From contig JABYQS010000011.1 of NCBI GenBank assembly GCA_022592435.1, positions 418,301 through 482,300 on the forward strand: a stretch of 64,000 nucleotides of DNA. Reading direction: 5' to 3'. Position numbers and translations under genes: made by a program. The notes beneath the pieces are model-generated. The model had not been told where the DNA came from and searched no databases. It worked only from the letters and a program-made list of their open reading frames with translations. Source of the DNA: Cerioporus squamosus (taxonomy: Eukaryota > Basidiomycota > Agaricomycetes > Polyporales > Polyporaceae). Shown here one piece after another: positions 10,428-21,038 of this stretch (within the stretch, counting starts at the first letter, position 1; each line of letters begins with the position of its first letter).

Positions 10428-13400
10428 ATGCGGCCCAAGCTCCTGTGTACGTGCAAGAAATGCCGCCGGCAGGTCTGCGTCTACGAAGGAGAAGAGGTTC
10501 AGGGACGGCTCGTTGTCTCAAGAACACGAAACAAGCACCTTACGAGGGATGAAGTGCGGGAAGATCTTGATGATGAGCAAGTAGAGGAGGCCATGTCGAG
10601 CACCATCCTCCTGAGCGCGGGTGCTCAACCTCTCTCGCGTCAAGGTTCAGGAACCCTCCCAATTCGGCGCACAGATTCGGGGCGTGCATGGGATGGGATG
10701 GCGGGCGATGATGACGATAGCAGTGTAAGTCCAACATGGCTGTCGTCTTTCACGACCAACTCACGTCTCTCAGGATTCTACGAGCGACGACGAAGATGTC
10801 CCCTCACATGGATCCGGGGTTGGGAGTAAAGTGCGTATTCGCGCTCACCGCGGTGGAGTGCGTGACACGACTGACCGCCTTACAGACCGCGCCGAGTTAT
10901 GTCGAGGCCGCCCAATTCGCCGCCACCGTAGCCGTACGGGAGCGGGTGTTGGGAGACATCAACAGCAATATGGACAGACTCACCCGCACCATCCCGAGAG
11001 ACTTCAAGCTCACGTTCCCGGTCCGTCCTCAAACACTTGCTGATCCGGCGCCGGAGCCGAGGGAGACGAGCTTCATCGGTGTGTACAACTGGCTTTGGGA
11101 TAACTGGCGGTACATCCAGAATGAGCTGGCGCCCATCGGTCACCACGACATGGACCAGCGTCGCTTGAGCCTGTTGCGTCAGTTGAGAGAGGAGACCACC
11201 CGGATGGACAAACTGAAAGCGCGGGCTTGGAGCAAGTGCGTCGTGGAGCATCTTGTCCGGTCGGAGCTTGGTCCAGACCGCGGACCCGAGAGCTACTCGA
11301 TCGGTGCGTTCACTCCAACATCGCATTTACTGCTCGATACTGAGAACGTGTACGTTCCAGATATCACCAAATGGCAATATGCGAGGTCGCTCGAATATTT
11401 TATACTGGCCGCCATGGTCATGACCACCGTGCTTCATTCGCTCACCGCGACATCGCGAACCCAGAGTTCATACGTCTTGACCACCATCCAAGCCGTCTTG
11501 TTTGGAGCGTTCGCTTGGTGCAACACTCACCTATCCCACCCTCAGCCTCTCACTCCTGGCCAAACTGCCTTGCTGAACAAGATTCCCGACGACGTCAGGG
11601 AGGCGATCAAGGCCCTCGGCCTTGAACCGGACTTCATTCGCCACGCTTGCTGCCCAGACTGTTTCGCGACTTACGCTCCCAGTACCTCCAAGTCCCGTCG
11701 GGACGATCCCTATCCACGTACATGCACCTACAAGGAGACTGACAAGCCCGTCTGCGGTGCTCCTCTCGTCTACAGGCAGGAGCACGTCCCAAAGCGCAAG
11801 GGGGACCAGGCTCGTGTCACGTACAATCCGCTCCTCGTGTATCCCTACCGTCCCATCCGCTCTTGGATTGGCGATATGCTGCAACGTTGTGGGATGCCGC
11901 AAACGATGAGGGGTGCTTGGAAAGCTCCTCGTCGCCCTCGGTGGACTGACATCTTCCAAGCACCGGCAATACAGAACTTCTTAGGCCCCGATGGCAAGAC
12001 ACCCTTCTCGCACCAGCCCGGCCCCGCCGTCCACCTTGTCTTCAGTCTCTTCATTGATTGGTTCAATCCCTTCGGCAACAAGAAAGCAGGCAAATCGCAG
12101 TCGGTCGGTGCGATATTCCTGATCTGCCTAAACCTCCCAGACGACATCCGCTACAAACCCGAGAACATCTGCCTCGTTTCGATCATCCCGGGGCCGAAGG
12201 AGCCGGAAACGTACCAGCTGAACCATCTCCTGCGGCCCCTCATCGACGAGTTGCTTATTCTGTGGAATCGCGGAGTCCTCTACAAGCTGGACAAGGTCTC
12301 CTACGTGGTTCGCGCCGCCGTCATCCCCCTCGTCTGCGACCTGCCTGCCTTGCGGAAAGCTGCGGGCTTCGCCGGCCACAAGTCTCATCACTTCTGCTCG
12401 TTCTGTCGGCTCCAGAGGAAGTCCATCAACGAGCTCGATCGATCGAAATGGCAACGTCGTACGTGGGAAGAGCATCTCCACTATGCTGCCCAGTGGCGAG
12501 ATGCCCCTACGGAGGCTGCTCGTGACGACGTCTTCAAGGCTCACGGGTTGCGCTGGAGCGAACTGTTGCGACTTCCGTATTGGGATCCTACCCAGTTCGC
12601 TGTAGTCGACGCCATGCACAACCTATTTCTTGGCGAACTTCGGCATCACTGTCGCGAGGTCTGGGGAATTGACGTCAAAGATAAGAGCAGCGACTCCACG
12701 AAGACTACCCCCCATACTCCCGAACAGCAGCGCGTACAACTCCTCAAAGTTTTCAATGCGCTGCGCAGCAAATCGGAGTCGGCGTTCAACAAGATCCGGA
12801 AAGGCTATGTCGTTGCCGTAGCTGAGGTGAACGGCATACTGCCTCACCCTGGGAATTACACGAAGGCTGCATATCGCGATGCTTTACTCGCATGGGTGCG
12901 CCGCATATCTTCCTGGACCGGTTACCATTTACTCACATACTGATTGTCTAGGTGAACTCTGGCGTGCATGCAGCCATCCAATTGCCGCCCGTTCTCGAAG
13001 AGTCAACGACTGAATTCCACGTCGCCAAAGGTCCACACGACATCTCCAAGTACCGTGTCCTGGATCAGGCCACTATGGACGCAATCCGCGCCGATATCCG
13101 CGCGACGTACTTCCCTTCCTGGATGGAGCGACCGCCGAAGAACTTTGGTAGCCCCTCTCATGGGAAGTTGAAGGCAGATCAGTGGAGAACCGTCTGCACC
13201 GTGAGCCTTACAATCTCTCTATGCCGTCTGTGGGGTGGAGCGAACGCATTGGATAAGCACCGACTACTCCTCGACAACTTCATTGCCCTTGTCTGTGCTG
13301 TTGACCTTGCCACTCGACGTTCAATGGACCCCTCGCGCGCGGATCGATTCGACCGATACATGCTCCACTATCTCGACACGCTTCGATGCTTGTTCGGGCA

Positions 13401-14406
13401 CCAGCTGGTTCCCAACCACCATCTCTCCCTGCATCTCCGAGAGTGCCTCCTGTTATTCGGCCCTGTGCATGCCTGGTGGGCTTTCCCTTTCGAACGCTAC
13501 AACGGGCTCCTGCAGAATCTGAACACGAACAACAAATCTGGTATAGTTTCACTGTTAGTGCGCAGAGTTGATTTCTGATAACGTTTGACAGATAAAATGC
13601 CCATCACCTTCCTCCGATACTTCTACATCGGAGGAACTCTTCGGTGGCTCGTAAGTTCGACGAAGTGGCCTACATCCCCGTACTTCCGCAAGATGATCGA
13701 CGCGTTCAAGAACGCCATGATGAGCACGAGGAAGTCTAGTGGCGTCCAGGCCGCAGACTTCTTACCATTCGGTAGTTCGCCGGATGTACAGTTCGACGCA
13801 CCCGTCTACGATGAGGATAAGGAGACCAAACTGCCGCGTCCAACATATGAAGCTCTTCTCGCCGTCGTCTCGTCAGACGCCGCTCTGTTCGCGTCTGTCC
13901 ACGAACAACTGCCAGGCGACGCACCGATCCTGAACGACACTGTGAACTACGTACGCAACGTTAACCGCGACGGTATCAAGTTCGCCAGCCGTCGTGGCGG
14001 CCTGCGCGACTCCTTCGTCCTCTTCAGGGACCCTTCGCGACCGCAGGATGACTCCTTCCCATCCGCAGGTCAGATCTCGGACATCTTCCTCCACGGAAGA
14101 CAGGTGGGCGGCGAACTGATCGTGGAGCCCTTCATTGTAATCGACGAGTACAAGTCTCTGCACGATAGTCATGCCACCATGGACCCATACCGCAAGTTCC
14201 CGGACATCAACACCCGCTTGTTCTACAGCGACTTCTATCTCACGCAACGAGTCATCAGGTTGAAGGACATCATCAGTCACTTCGCAGCGCTCTTCTGCTC
14301 CATTGAGGGGATCGACAGAGAGTGTGTTGTGGCGCGATCACTCGACAGGGTAAGCAAACCTCAGTCAATCGTGCGCACCAGGTTACTGACTCTGCGTTAG
14401 GATTGA
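10428..14406 (+). mobile_element. Transposase of the Tnp2 / Plavaka type (CACTA-like DNA transposon)
   Basis: Six exons, 10428-10724, 10774-10830, 10886-12895, 12952-13540, 13592-14349 and 14401-14406, give 1238 residues with no stop or frameshift. The last exon supplies one codon and the stop. Family marks are an N-terminal Cys pair (CTCKKC), a zinc-binding-like CCPDC...VCGAP region and SLFIDWFNPFGNKKAGK. Further marks are IIPGPKEPE, the Cys motif HHFCSFCRL, DAMHNLFLG, and a C-terminal ECVVARSLDR. These occur in agaricomycete transposases related to Tnp2 (Transposase_21), which I know from the family rather than a search. Conserved Asp residues in the FIDWFNP and DAMHN motifs probably belong to the catalytic triad. 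A 57-nt in-frame intron at 11304-11360 is possible. Terminal repeats and target-site duplications were not identified. Confidence 0.85.
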
Positions 14407-14956
14407 ACCGGCCACCATTCACCGTCACTGTCATGTATGCCCCGAGCCACACACCTTCGCTTCGCCTTCGCCTCGCCTTCGCCCCGCTCCCCTGTGTAAC
14501 GCTTCCTTCTGCACCACTCACCACCGTTCCACTCTGTCGCTGCGTACAGTGAAATCTATGCGACTAGGACCCCCCCCCCCTTCACACTCTCGTCCGTTCC
14601 GGAATCTTATCGGCGCGTCGCATCGCGAGCCTATCATCGTCTCCTCTATCGTCATCGGAGACGAGTGCTCTGATCTCGCCCGAAGTCACTCTGTTTTCGC
14701 GTTGGCGCGAGCTGTTCAAGTTGACTCTCATCCACGCAAAAGAATATGCCGCTCACGACTCCTTCACCCGCGCTCCTCCTCCATTCCTTCCCCGTCTACT
14801 TGGCTTCGCTTCTGTCTTCGAATCGCAGCACACCTGCGCTCACGTTTGCTCTTCAACACACTTACTACACTCAACTTTGCTATTCGACCCCCGGGTTCCT
14901 GCGCTTGGCTTGGCTTTGCCTTCGCGTCATTGCTGAAGGTTATGCGCTCTTCGTAT
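14407..14956. other. Low-complexity pyrimidine-rich non-coding stretch
   Basis: Dense CTTCGCC/CTCCTT-type sequence after the transposase gene, with a C11 run at 14570-14580. Several frames stay open only because the composition avoids stops, and none looks like a protein. It may be part of the transposon's 3' non-coding arm. Confidence 0.4.
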
Positions 14957-15275
14957 GTCCACTACACTCCTTGCGTACTTAGCTTTGCTTCGAATTCCCT
15001 CCGCTACAGCTTCCTCCACTCCTAGTTGCTTTTTCTTCGTACGTCCACTTCACTCCTCGCGTACTCAGCTTTGCTTCGAGTTCCCTCCGCTCCATCTTCT
15101 TCCACTCCTAGTTGCTACTCTCTTCGCATGTCGACTTCACTCCTCGCGTACTCAGCTTTGCTTCGAGTTCCCTCCGCCACAGCTTGCTCCACTCCCAGTT
15201 GCTACCTTCTTCGCATGTCCACTTCAATTTTGCCTTACTCAGCTTTGCTTCGCGATTCTCTCCGTCACAGCGTCT
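14957..15275. repeat. Minisatellite, about 3.7 copies of an 86-87 nt unit
   Basis: Copies start at 14957, 15043, 15130 and 15217, each with GTCSACTWCAMT-like sequence. They continue through CGTACTCAGCTTTGCTTCG, a TTCCCTCCG block and CCACTCCTAGTTGCT. Copies 2 and 3 are the most alike; copy 4 is partial and diverged. It is pyrimidine-rich on the plus strand. Confidence 0.8.
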
Positions 15276-15479
15276 GGCCTGATCTGGATTCCAGCGCGAC
15301 GCTATACTTCGCTTGACTTTTCGCTCTACAGCTCTCGCATTCATCAAGTTTACTTACTCCCCTTCTCTGCATAAGGTGCTTGCGTACTACTCCTTCTATC
15401 AGTCTGCTCTTCTTTGCCCTATGTAACCGGGTGCTCGATATCCCCGCATTGATGGCATTTATGTAGGCTAAAGCTACGG

Positions 15480-15900
15480 GACTCTAAGCTATCGTTGTGG
15501 ACGGGACAACAAGCGAGATGGCGGGGTTTCCCGTCGACCGCATTTCGGACCGTCCGAAATGCGGCGGAGCAGCAGCCTGTTGTGCCCTTTTTGGCCGGTC
15601 CGAAAGGAAACCCCGCGGCACGTGCCCAAGGTTACCTTTTGTCCCGTCCGAAATGCGACCAAATTTGGAGTCGCTCCTTTCAGACCATCCAAAGGGCGTT
15701 CGGAAGCCGTCCGACAAGCCGTCCGATTGGTTGCCGACAGGCACTCCGGCAGCTTAGCTGTTGTCCGGTCTGATTTATGTCTGGCACACGCGCCTCATGG
15801 AGACCCTCCGGACCGGACAAAATTGGGCCGAAAGGAGTCGGGTGAGTAACCTCGTGACGCCGTTATGCGGCCAATTTCAGACCGACCGAAATGCGGGTAT
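15480..15900. repeat. Clustered palindromic TCCGAAATGCG motifs (subterminal-repeat-like)
   Basis: A perfect inverted repeat sits at 15538-15564, with arms of 13 nt (CCGCATTTCGGAC and its complement) around one C. Further direct or near copies of GTCCGAAATGCG occur at about 15645 and 15888, and weaker GGTCCGAAAGG or GGCCGAAAGG forms at about 15595 and 15828. Many GGAC/GTCC half-sites lie between. Dense short motifs in both orientations are typical of CACTA-transposon subterminal regions, so this may mark the 3' end of the element encoded at 10428-14406. That link is inference. Confidence 0.55.
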
Positions 15901-16194
15901 GCCTGCCGTGCACCCGCCCGCGGCTTCCAAGTATTCTGCGTTCGCATGTCCGCCACCCTAACACCTCTGCCGTCCCAGGCTTCCCGTCCAACTTCCACCC
16001 GTCAGTCCCGCAGGCTACTTTCAGACGTCAATCAGAGTTCCCGAGCTCCTCGCCCGGCTGTACATGTCGCTGCGCATGTCGTATTATACTTACACATACA
16101 TTACTAGATCCGCTGGCACTGATTAGTCCTCGTGAACCATGCTTCCTGCATACCTAGGTATGCCGTCGCCGCCGAACCAAACGCCGCGCCGACT
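15901..16194. other. Intergenic, no gene seen
   Basis: Spacer between the repeat block and the 3' end of the minus-strand pantothenate kinase gene. It presumably includes that gene's 3' untranslated region. Nothing else was recognised. Confidence 0.3.
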
Positions 16195-18337
16195 TCAGCT
16201 TTCCGACTCCTGTCCCTCGCCGATGTTCTTTATCCAAGCCCCAATTGCTCCTCTGCAACGCCGGTACGGAACGCAGGCACAGGCATGGGCGCCCCGGTGA
16301 AGTTGCACGGACAAGCACATGCAGATCAGCACACGGCTCGCCAGACGCTAATCCCGGACCACAAAACACTCACAGGAATCCTTCGTGCCGGAGGAACAGC
16401 GCGCGTTTCGTGCCCTTGCTCCAGAACCTGATAGCGTACGACAGCGTGCTGATCGTCGCCGCATGACCTGCCACATCCAAATTCCAGGGATCCCTGGTTA
16501 GCGACCCGCCCAGCACTCGCCGTCGACGTCTGCGGCGCGACACAAGTGACGTACCCCGAATGAAGTATCCACCAAAGTATATCCGGTCCAAGTTGTACTT
16601 TTCCGCGTTCATGTATCTGCAAAGGTGATCGGCGCGGTAGTTAGCCTATCTGCTGTCCCTGGACCTGGCGTGGACGCCACCAGCCAGAGGCTAGCGGCAC
16701 CGAGAACAGCCGCGGCAAATGCACACGGGCGGAATGGAGGCAGGGAGAGCTAGCACGTACGCAATTTGCCCAATGTTGTTCGAGATCGCATACAGCAGCG
16801 ACTTTGCGATGTCCTCAGGCGTGAACGTCCCCCGCTTGCCGCCCTGCTTCTTGAACACCTTCCCAAACGTACTCGCGATCATCGTCGACTTCAGCCCGAG
16901 TTTGGAGTAGTCTGACCCGTAAATGTCACCGACGAGCATGTCCACCGTCTCGTTGTTACCTTTCTCGGACAGCGCGAGCATCTCTGCATTCCAGTGAGCG
17001 GGCGAACGCTGTGCCACCACATGTAAGCGACGTACCGTCGAAGGTCGTTGCAGGTGTCAGCATGCTCAGAAGACCCCACAGCGTCCCTCCTCCCAGACTG
17101 GTCCCGCTCACACGCTCGAACGACCCGTCCTCATCCACCTTGACAATTGACACGCCCGAGCCGATGTTCACGAGCAAGCACGGGAGCTGCGGCACAGGAT
17201 CCTGCACGAACGTCACCGCGTACTTTGGCGGGTCCGGACTCGGCCTCTCCAGCGGCGGGGGCTGTTGGTGGGGATGCGAGACCGAGTGGATGAGCTCGTC
17301 CGAGAAGTAGTAAACCTCGTCCGGGATGAGCGTGATGAACTTCAGGCCCTCGATGAGGCATGCCATCTCATCTTCGCGGTGCACCTCGACCTTCACCTCC
17401 TCCGCGAGCAGGTCGAAGAACCGGTGCGCGCCGCCGCCCGTCGCGATGATCTTCACCCCCCGCCGCATCTCCTCGAGCGGGACCCCGTTGACCTCGGCCG
17501 ACCGCTCGATCAGGGCGCGGATGAAGGCCAGGCAGTCCTCGATGTGCTCCGTCTCGAAACGCTCGAAGTTCAGGGAGCCGCCGGGGAAATGCTGCACGGA
17601 AGCGCGGCGCAGGAGCGAGTCGTGCAGACGGGATGGGTTGACCGACTCTGGGGAGAGCGAAGCGGTCGCAGTACCGTTCAGGGTGGAGGACGCGGATGCA
17701 GCAGTAGTTTCTAGGGCGTCGCGCGGGACTGCGTCGACGTAGCTACTGTGCCCATTGCAATGCTCGAGCACGGAAGGGGTCAGCGCACCCTTGTTGATCC
17801 CGCTGATACCATTGGCCTTCGCTGAAGGTGAGGATATCGGGCTGTCCCGTGTCGGTGACGATGATAGAGGGGTGAAAATGTTGCTTGGTGACGATCCGCG
17901 TGTCGCGATTTGGGAAGGGGAGGATGGAGGGTTCGTCGATCGCGTAAAATAGATAACTTTTGCTAGTGATCCGCCAATCTGAAAGCGCAGTTTGTCTCCT
18001 CAGCACGAAGGACGCAATGTCACGCGAGAGGAAGCAGGACAACGCACGTCAACGGCGATGTGTGACACGGGCTCGATGTAGTTGGGAAAGTAGATACCGC
18101 GACTATCGCGCGTCTTCTCGCGTCAACCGCGGGAAGCAGGGAGATCCACGCAGCAGCGAAGGGAAGGCAGGGCGGATCGGGAGAGGGTGCACATGCGGGA
18201 GAACTTGAGAAGGAGGTCTCCTGACTTGGGTGCACGGATGGACGTACCTCGGGCGACTCCTCGTCCAGTATCATTGCCCCGCGCGTATCGACCTGGATGG
18301 TCTTCGCGGTGGGCAGCGACGGTCCTGCAGCGGCCAT
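16195..18337 (-). CDS. CAB1: Pantothenate kinase (eukaryotic type II)
   Basis: Seven exons read from the right: 18337-18248, 18116-18048, 17978-17036, 16983-16761, 16616-16555, 16467-16374 and 16252-16195. They give 512 residues. The enzyme phosphorylates pantothenate, the first and controlling step of cytosolic CoA synthesis. Visible family motifs, in order: HIAVDIGGSLAKVIYF (phosphate-binding start of the ASKHA fold), IIATGGGAHRF, LVNIGSGVSIVKV, GTSLGGGTLWGL, VDMLVGDIYGSDYSKLGLK, NNIGQIAY, RIYFGGYFIRG and FWSKGTKRALFLRHEGFLGAIGAW. The frame closes only with these splice sites and reconstructs every motif. A Ser/Thr-rich insert at about residues 65-150 is typical of fungal homologues. The first intron (131 nt) is long and its acceptor could be three bases away. 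The identification is secure. Confidence 0.93.
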
Positions 18338-18478
18338 GGTGTGGTATGGTTCTGTGCTTCCAGATGCGGGGTAATGGTGCCAAGGGGTGTGGTCGGCGGA
18401 TCCGGACTTGTACCAGTAGTACGATCGTCGCCGGTGTCAATGAAGCAAGCCAAGAAGCACAAGCAAAGGACGCGAGCG

Positions 18479-18484
18479 TATATA
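18479..18484 (-). promoter_or_regulatory. Possible TATA box for the pantothenate kinase gene
   Basis: TATATA about 142 bp upstream of the start codon at 18337. The position is plausible for a fungal promoter. This is sequence match only, with no transcript evidence. Confidence 0.3.
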
Positions 18485-19395
18485 CCGACGCCCGAGGTGG
18501 ATTAGCAGAGAGGCCGAGTAGCCGACGGAGATGGGGTCACAGTAGCCGATCTCGTCCCAGACGGCGAGGCGGGCTCACGAGGGTTGGCGAGGGGCGTGCA
18601 GCTGGTGTCACTTTACAAGCCGCGGCGGTCTCCTATTCGTCCGGCCGCGTCGTCTCGAGAGGGATAATTGCGAAGTCGGGGATAGGACGAGGCGCGAGGA
18701 GGGCGGCTGCGTGGGAGGAGGCCGGGTGGTACGAGGCATGGCATGTCGCGTTGGGGAATGTGGCGGCATGGCCTTCGGTGGGACGACTTCCCGATCCCGG
18801 AGGGCGTGCGCGACTTTGCTCTCGTGTCCTCCTCCCCACACGCCCGCCGCGACGTGCGACTCCCAGCGGAATCGGGTCTTCCGCCGTTCCATGCCTCCTG
18901 ACCTCCCTGTGCGTTCCGTTCCGTCGACGGTCGTGGCGTTCGTTCTCTTACACTCCGTACCTCCCCGGATCATGAGAATAGACGGCTGCATGTCCGCTAT
19001 ACATGGGACTGTATGGACGTTTGACAGGCTGTGGCCACAGCACAGACAGTTCGCAGCTAGAGTGACCGATAAACCAGGTACGCATATGCATCAAATCAAT
19101 CTATTACGCCCAACCCAACGTACGCCGTACATCAACGTTAACCAGGAGGAGCCTCACAGAGCCTCACTGCAGCGTCAGCTTCTGTCCTTCCAGGCTTCAC
19201 ACGCTGGAGACTCGAGTTCTCTGACGGCCTTGCGGTGGATTATCGCTGTTTGTTGCGGCCAGTCCACGTGTCACGGTGTACGGATACAATGCTGCGGCAG
19301 CGTTTACACTCTAGGGCCTGCAGACTGAGCTAATCCTACGACTGCGATACCCTGCATTTCTTACACTCAGCATCGTCCCGATTCTCTTGGAGACG
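18485..19395. other. Divergent intergenic region, no gene seen
   Basis: About 0.9 kb between the minus-strand pantothenate kinase gene and the plus-strand BTB gene, so it should hold both promoters. Overlapping open frames are present on both strands, but none has a recognisable protein or sensible start. Confidence 0.35.
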
Positions 19396-20444
19396 ATGTC
19401 AACAGATTCGCAAGTTCCAACTAGAGATTCAGACTTGTGGCTGTTGGACGGCAATGTCGTTATCGTAGCCCAGGACACGGCCTTCCGCATCCATCGCGGC
19501 CTGCTCTCCCGCCATTCCGAGGTGTTCAACGGGCTTTTCGCTCTCGCCGAGCCCGATGAGCCAGCTGCAGCCGAGCTCTGCGATGGATGCCCGGTTGTCC
19601 GCATCCCCGACTCTGTCCATGACTTTAGATATCTCCTGCATGCGCTCTACGATGGGTTGAGGTGAGTCTTCGTTCCGTCCGTACGACGCTGCGCGCGATG
19701 ATCTCACATACTGCACCGCCATTCCTCACCAGTTCTATGGAGTCCGTGGAAGAGCGTACCAAGTTCAGTATGTACGCAGCCCTCGCCCGCCTCGGCGACA
19801 AGTACGGGCTTCCTCACATCTTCGCCGCCGCGATCAAGTGGCTAAGCACCATCTTCACCGACACGTACTCCGTGTGGCATGATCTGTGGACTGAGCACCG
19901 GAGCATGAGCGGGATCATGAGCGATCGGGGCGTCAACCCATTCGAAGCTGCCAACCTCTTCCGCGTTACAGGGCAGGACCGGATGCGCCCCACGGCACTC
20001 TTCATGTGCTGCCAACTCGACGTCCCTCTTATGGTCGGCGGTCTCCCGCGCGCAGATGGAGTGGTGGAAGTGCTGTCGAGGGAGGATTTGCAGCGGTGTC
20101 TGCAAGCAAGGATCCAGTTCACCGCAGAAATGACCACCTCGATGCTCAAGTTCTACTTCGTGCACACGACCACGTTCGCCGCGGAGTGCAGCAGCCCAGC
20201 TCGTTGCACCGAAGCATTCACGCGGGAACGGGATTACTGTTGCTTCCCTGTGAACACCATCTACTACCAGCATCCAATGAAGATCAGCATCTGGATGTGC
20301 CGTACACGCCCCGCGCTGTGCGACCGGTGCGCCCAACACATGCTGGAGTATGGGCGAGATCTTGCGAGGATTCACTGGAACGCACTTCCCAAGCACATGG
20401 GTTTGGAAGACTCTATCCGAGGTTGGGAGACTGTGCTCGATTAA
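19396..20444 (+). CDS. BTB/POZ-domain protein (first of two paralogues)
   Basis: Two exons, 19396-19661 and 19733-20444, give 325 residues. The N-terminal third is a BTB/POZ fold of the kind expanded in Agaricomycetes. It has LWLLDGNVVIVAQDTAFRIH, then RHSEVFNGLF, then a PVVRIPDSVHDFRYLLHALYDG turn, where the single phase-2 intron follows LR. The C-terminal part is helical, Cys-rich (CCQLDVP, CSSPARC, CDRCAQHM) and has no named domain. BTB domains mediate dimerisation or binding to cullin-3 ligases, and which applies here is unknown. A paralogue at 33204-34240 has the same architecture and the same intron site. The ATG at 19396 is the first in frame after the promoter region. Confidence 0.85.
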
Positions 20445-21038
20445 TGTTGGGACGACAGCTTCCTACACATGCATCCTGTCCTTGTACATGTATGTACATG
20501 TGCATCGCGCGTGCACTCTATCTGTCTGTCTGGTCCACTCGGCGTATGTACTCCTATGCCTGATGTTGAGGCCGAAGTAACACCCCTCAGTTGGGGCCAA
20601 CGCGGATGACGAACGCGAAAGAATCACTGATCAGACCCGCGCAACATCGCGATCTGGCGTGAGGGGGTATACCAAGGCCTCCAGTGTACATTTCACTCAG
20701 TACTCAGTAGCATACTAGAAACAAATTCGATCGCATCGCGTCCCCCCACTCTCTCTACGCAGGTAAGTATGTGCACCGAACCAGCGACCCACAACTACGC
20801 ACACGCGCGCGATCAAGGTCAATCGGCGAACGGGGGGAAATGAGAAGGGGAGGGGAGACCACCGAACATATACGTACAAACAAGATACAGCGAATCGTTA
20901 CGACGACTCCAAAGACAGCGCGCGCAGAATTCCAGGGCCGACGTTTTCCACCATTCCATCACCACGGAGCTGAGTATCCAAACTATGTAGCGAAGGGGGG
21001 GAAGTAAGAAGGACATATCAATAATTAGGTGTTGGGGA
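20445..21038. other. Convergent intergenic region, no gene seen
   Basis: Tail-to-tail spacer between the BTB gene (plus) and chitin synthase (minus), presumably the two 3' untranslated regions. It has short ATGTACATG repeats near 20486-20502. No coding region is supported. Confidence 0.35.

Noticed and set aside
14549..15374. Long plus-strand open frames over the minisatellite
   Set aside because: They encode repeated Leu/Ser-rich strings created by the tandem DNA repeat; no promoter, domain or splice structure supports a protein.
10275..16194. Terminal inverted repeats and target-site duplication of the transposon
   Set aside because: I looked for matching ends around the transposase and could not identify a convincing pair by eye.
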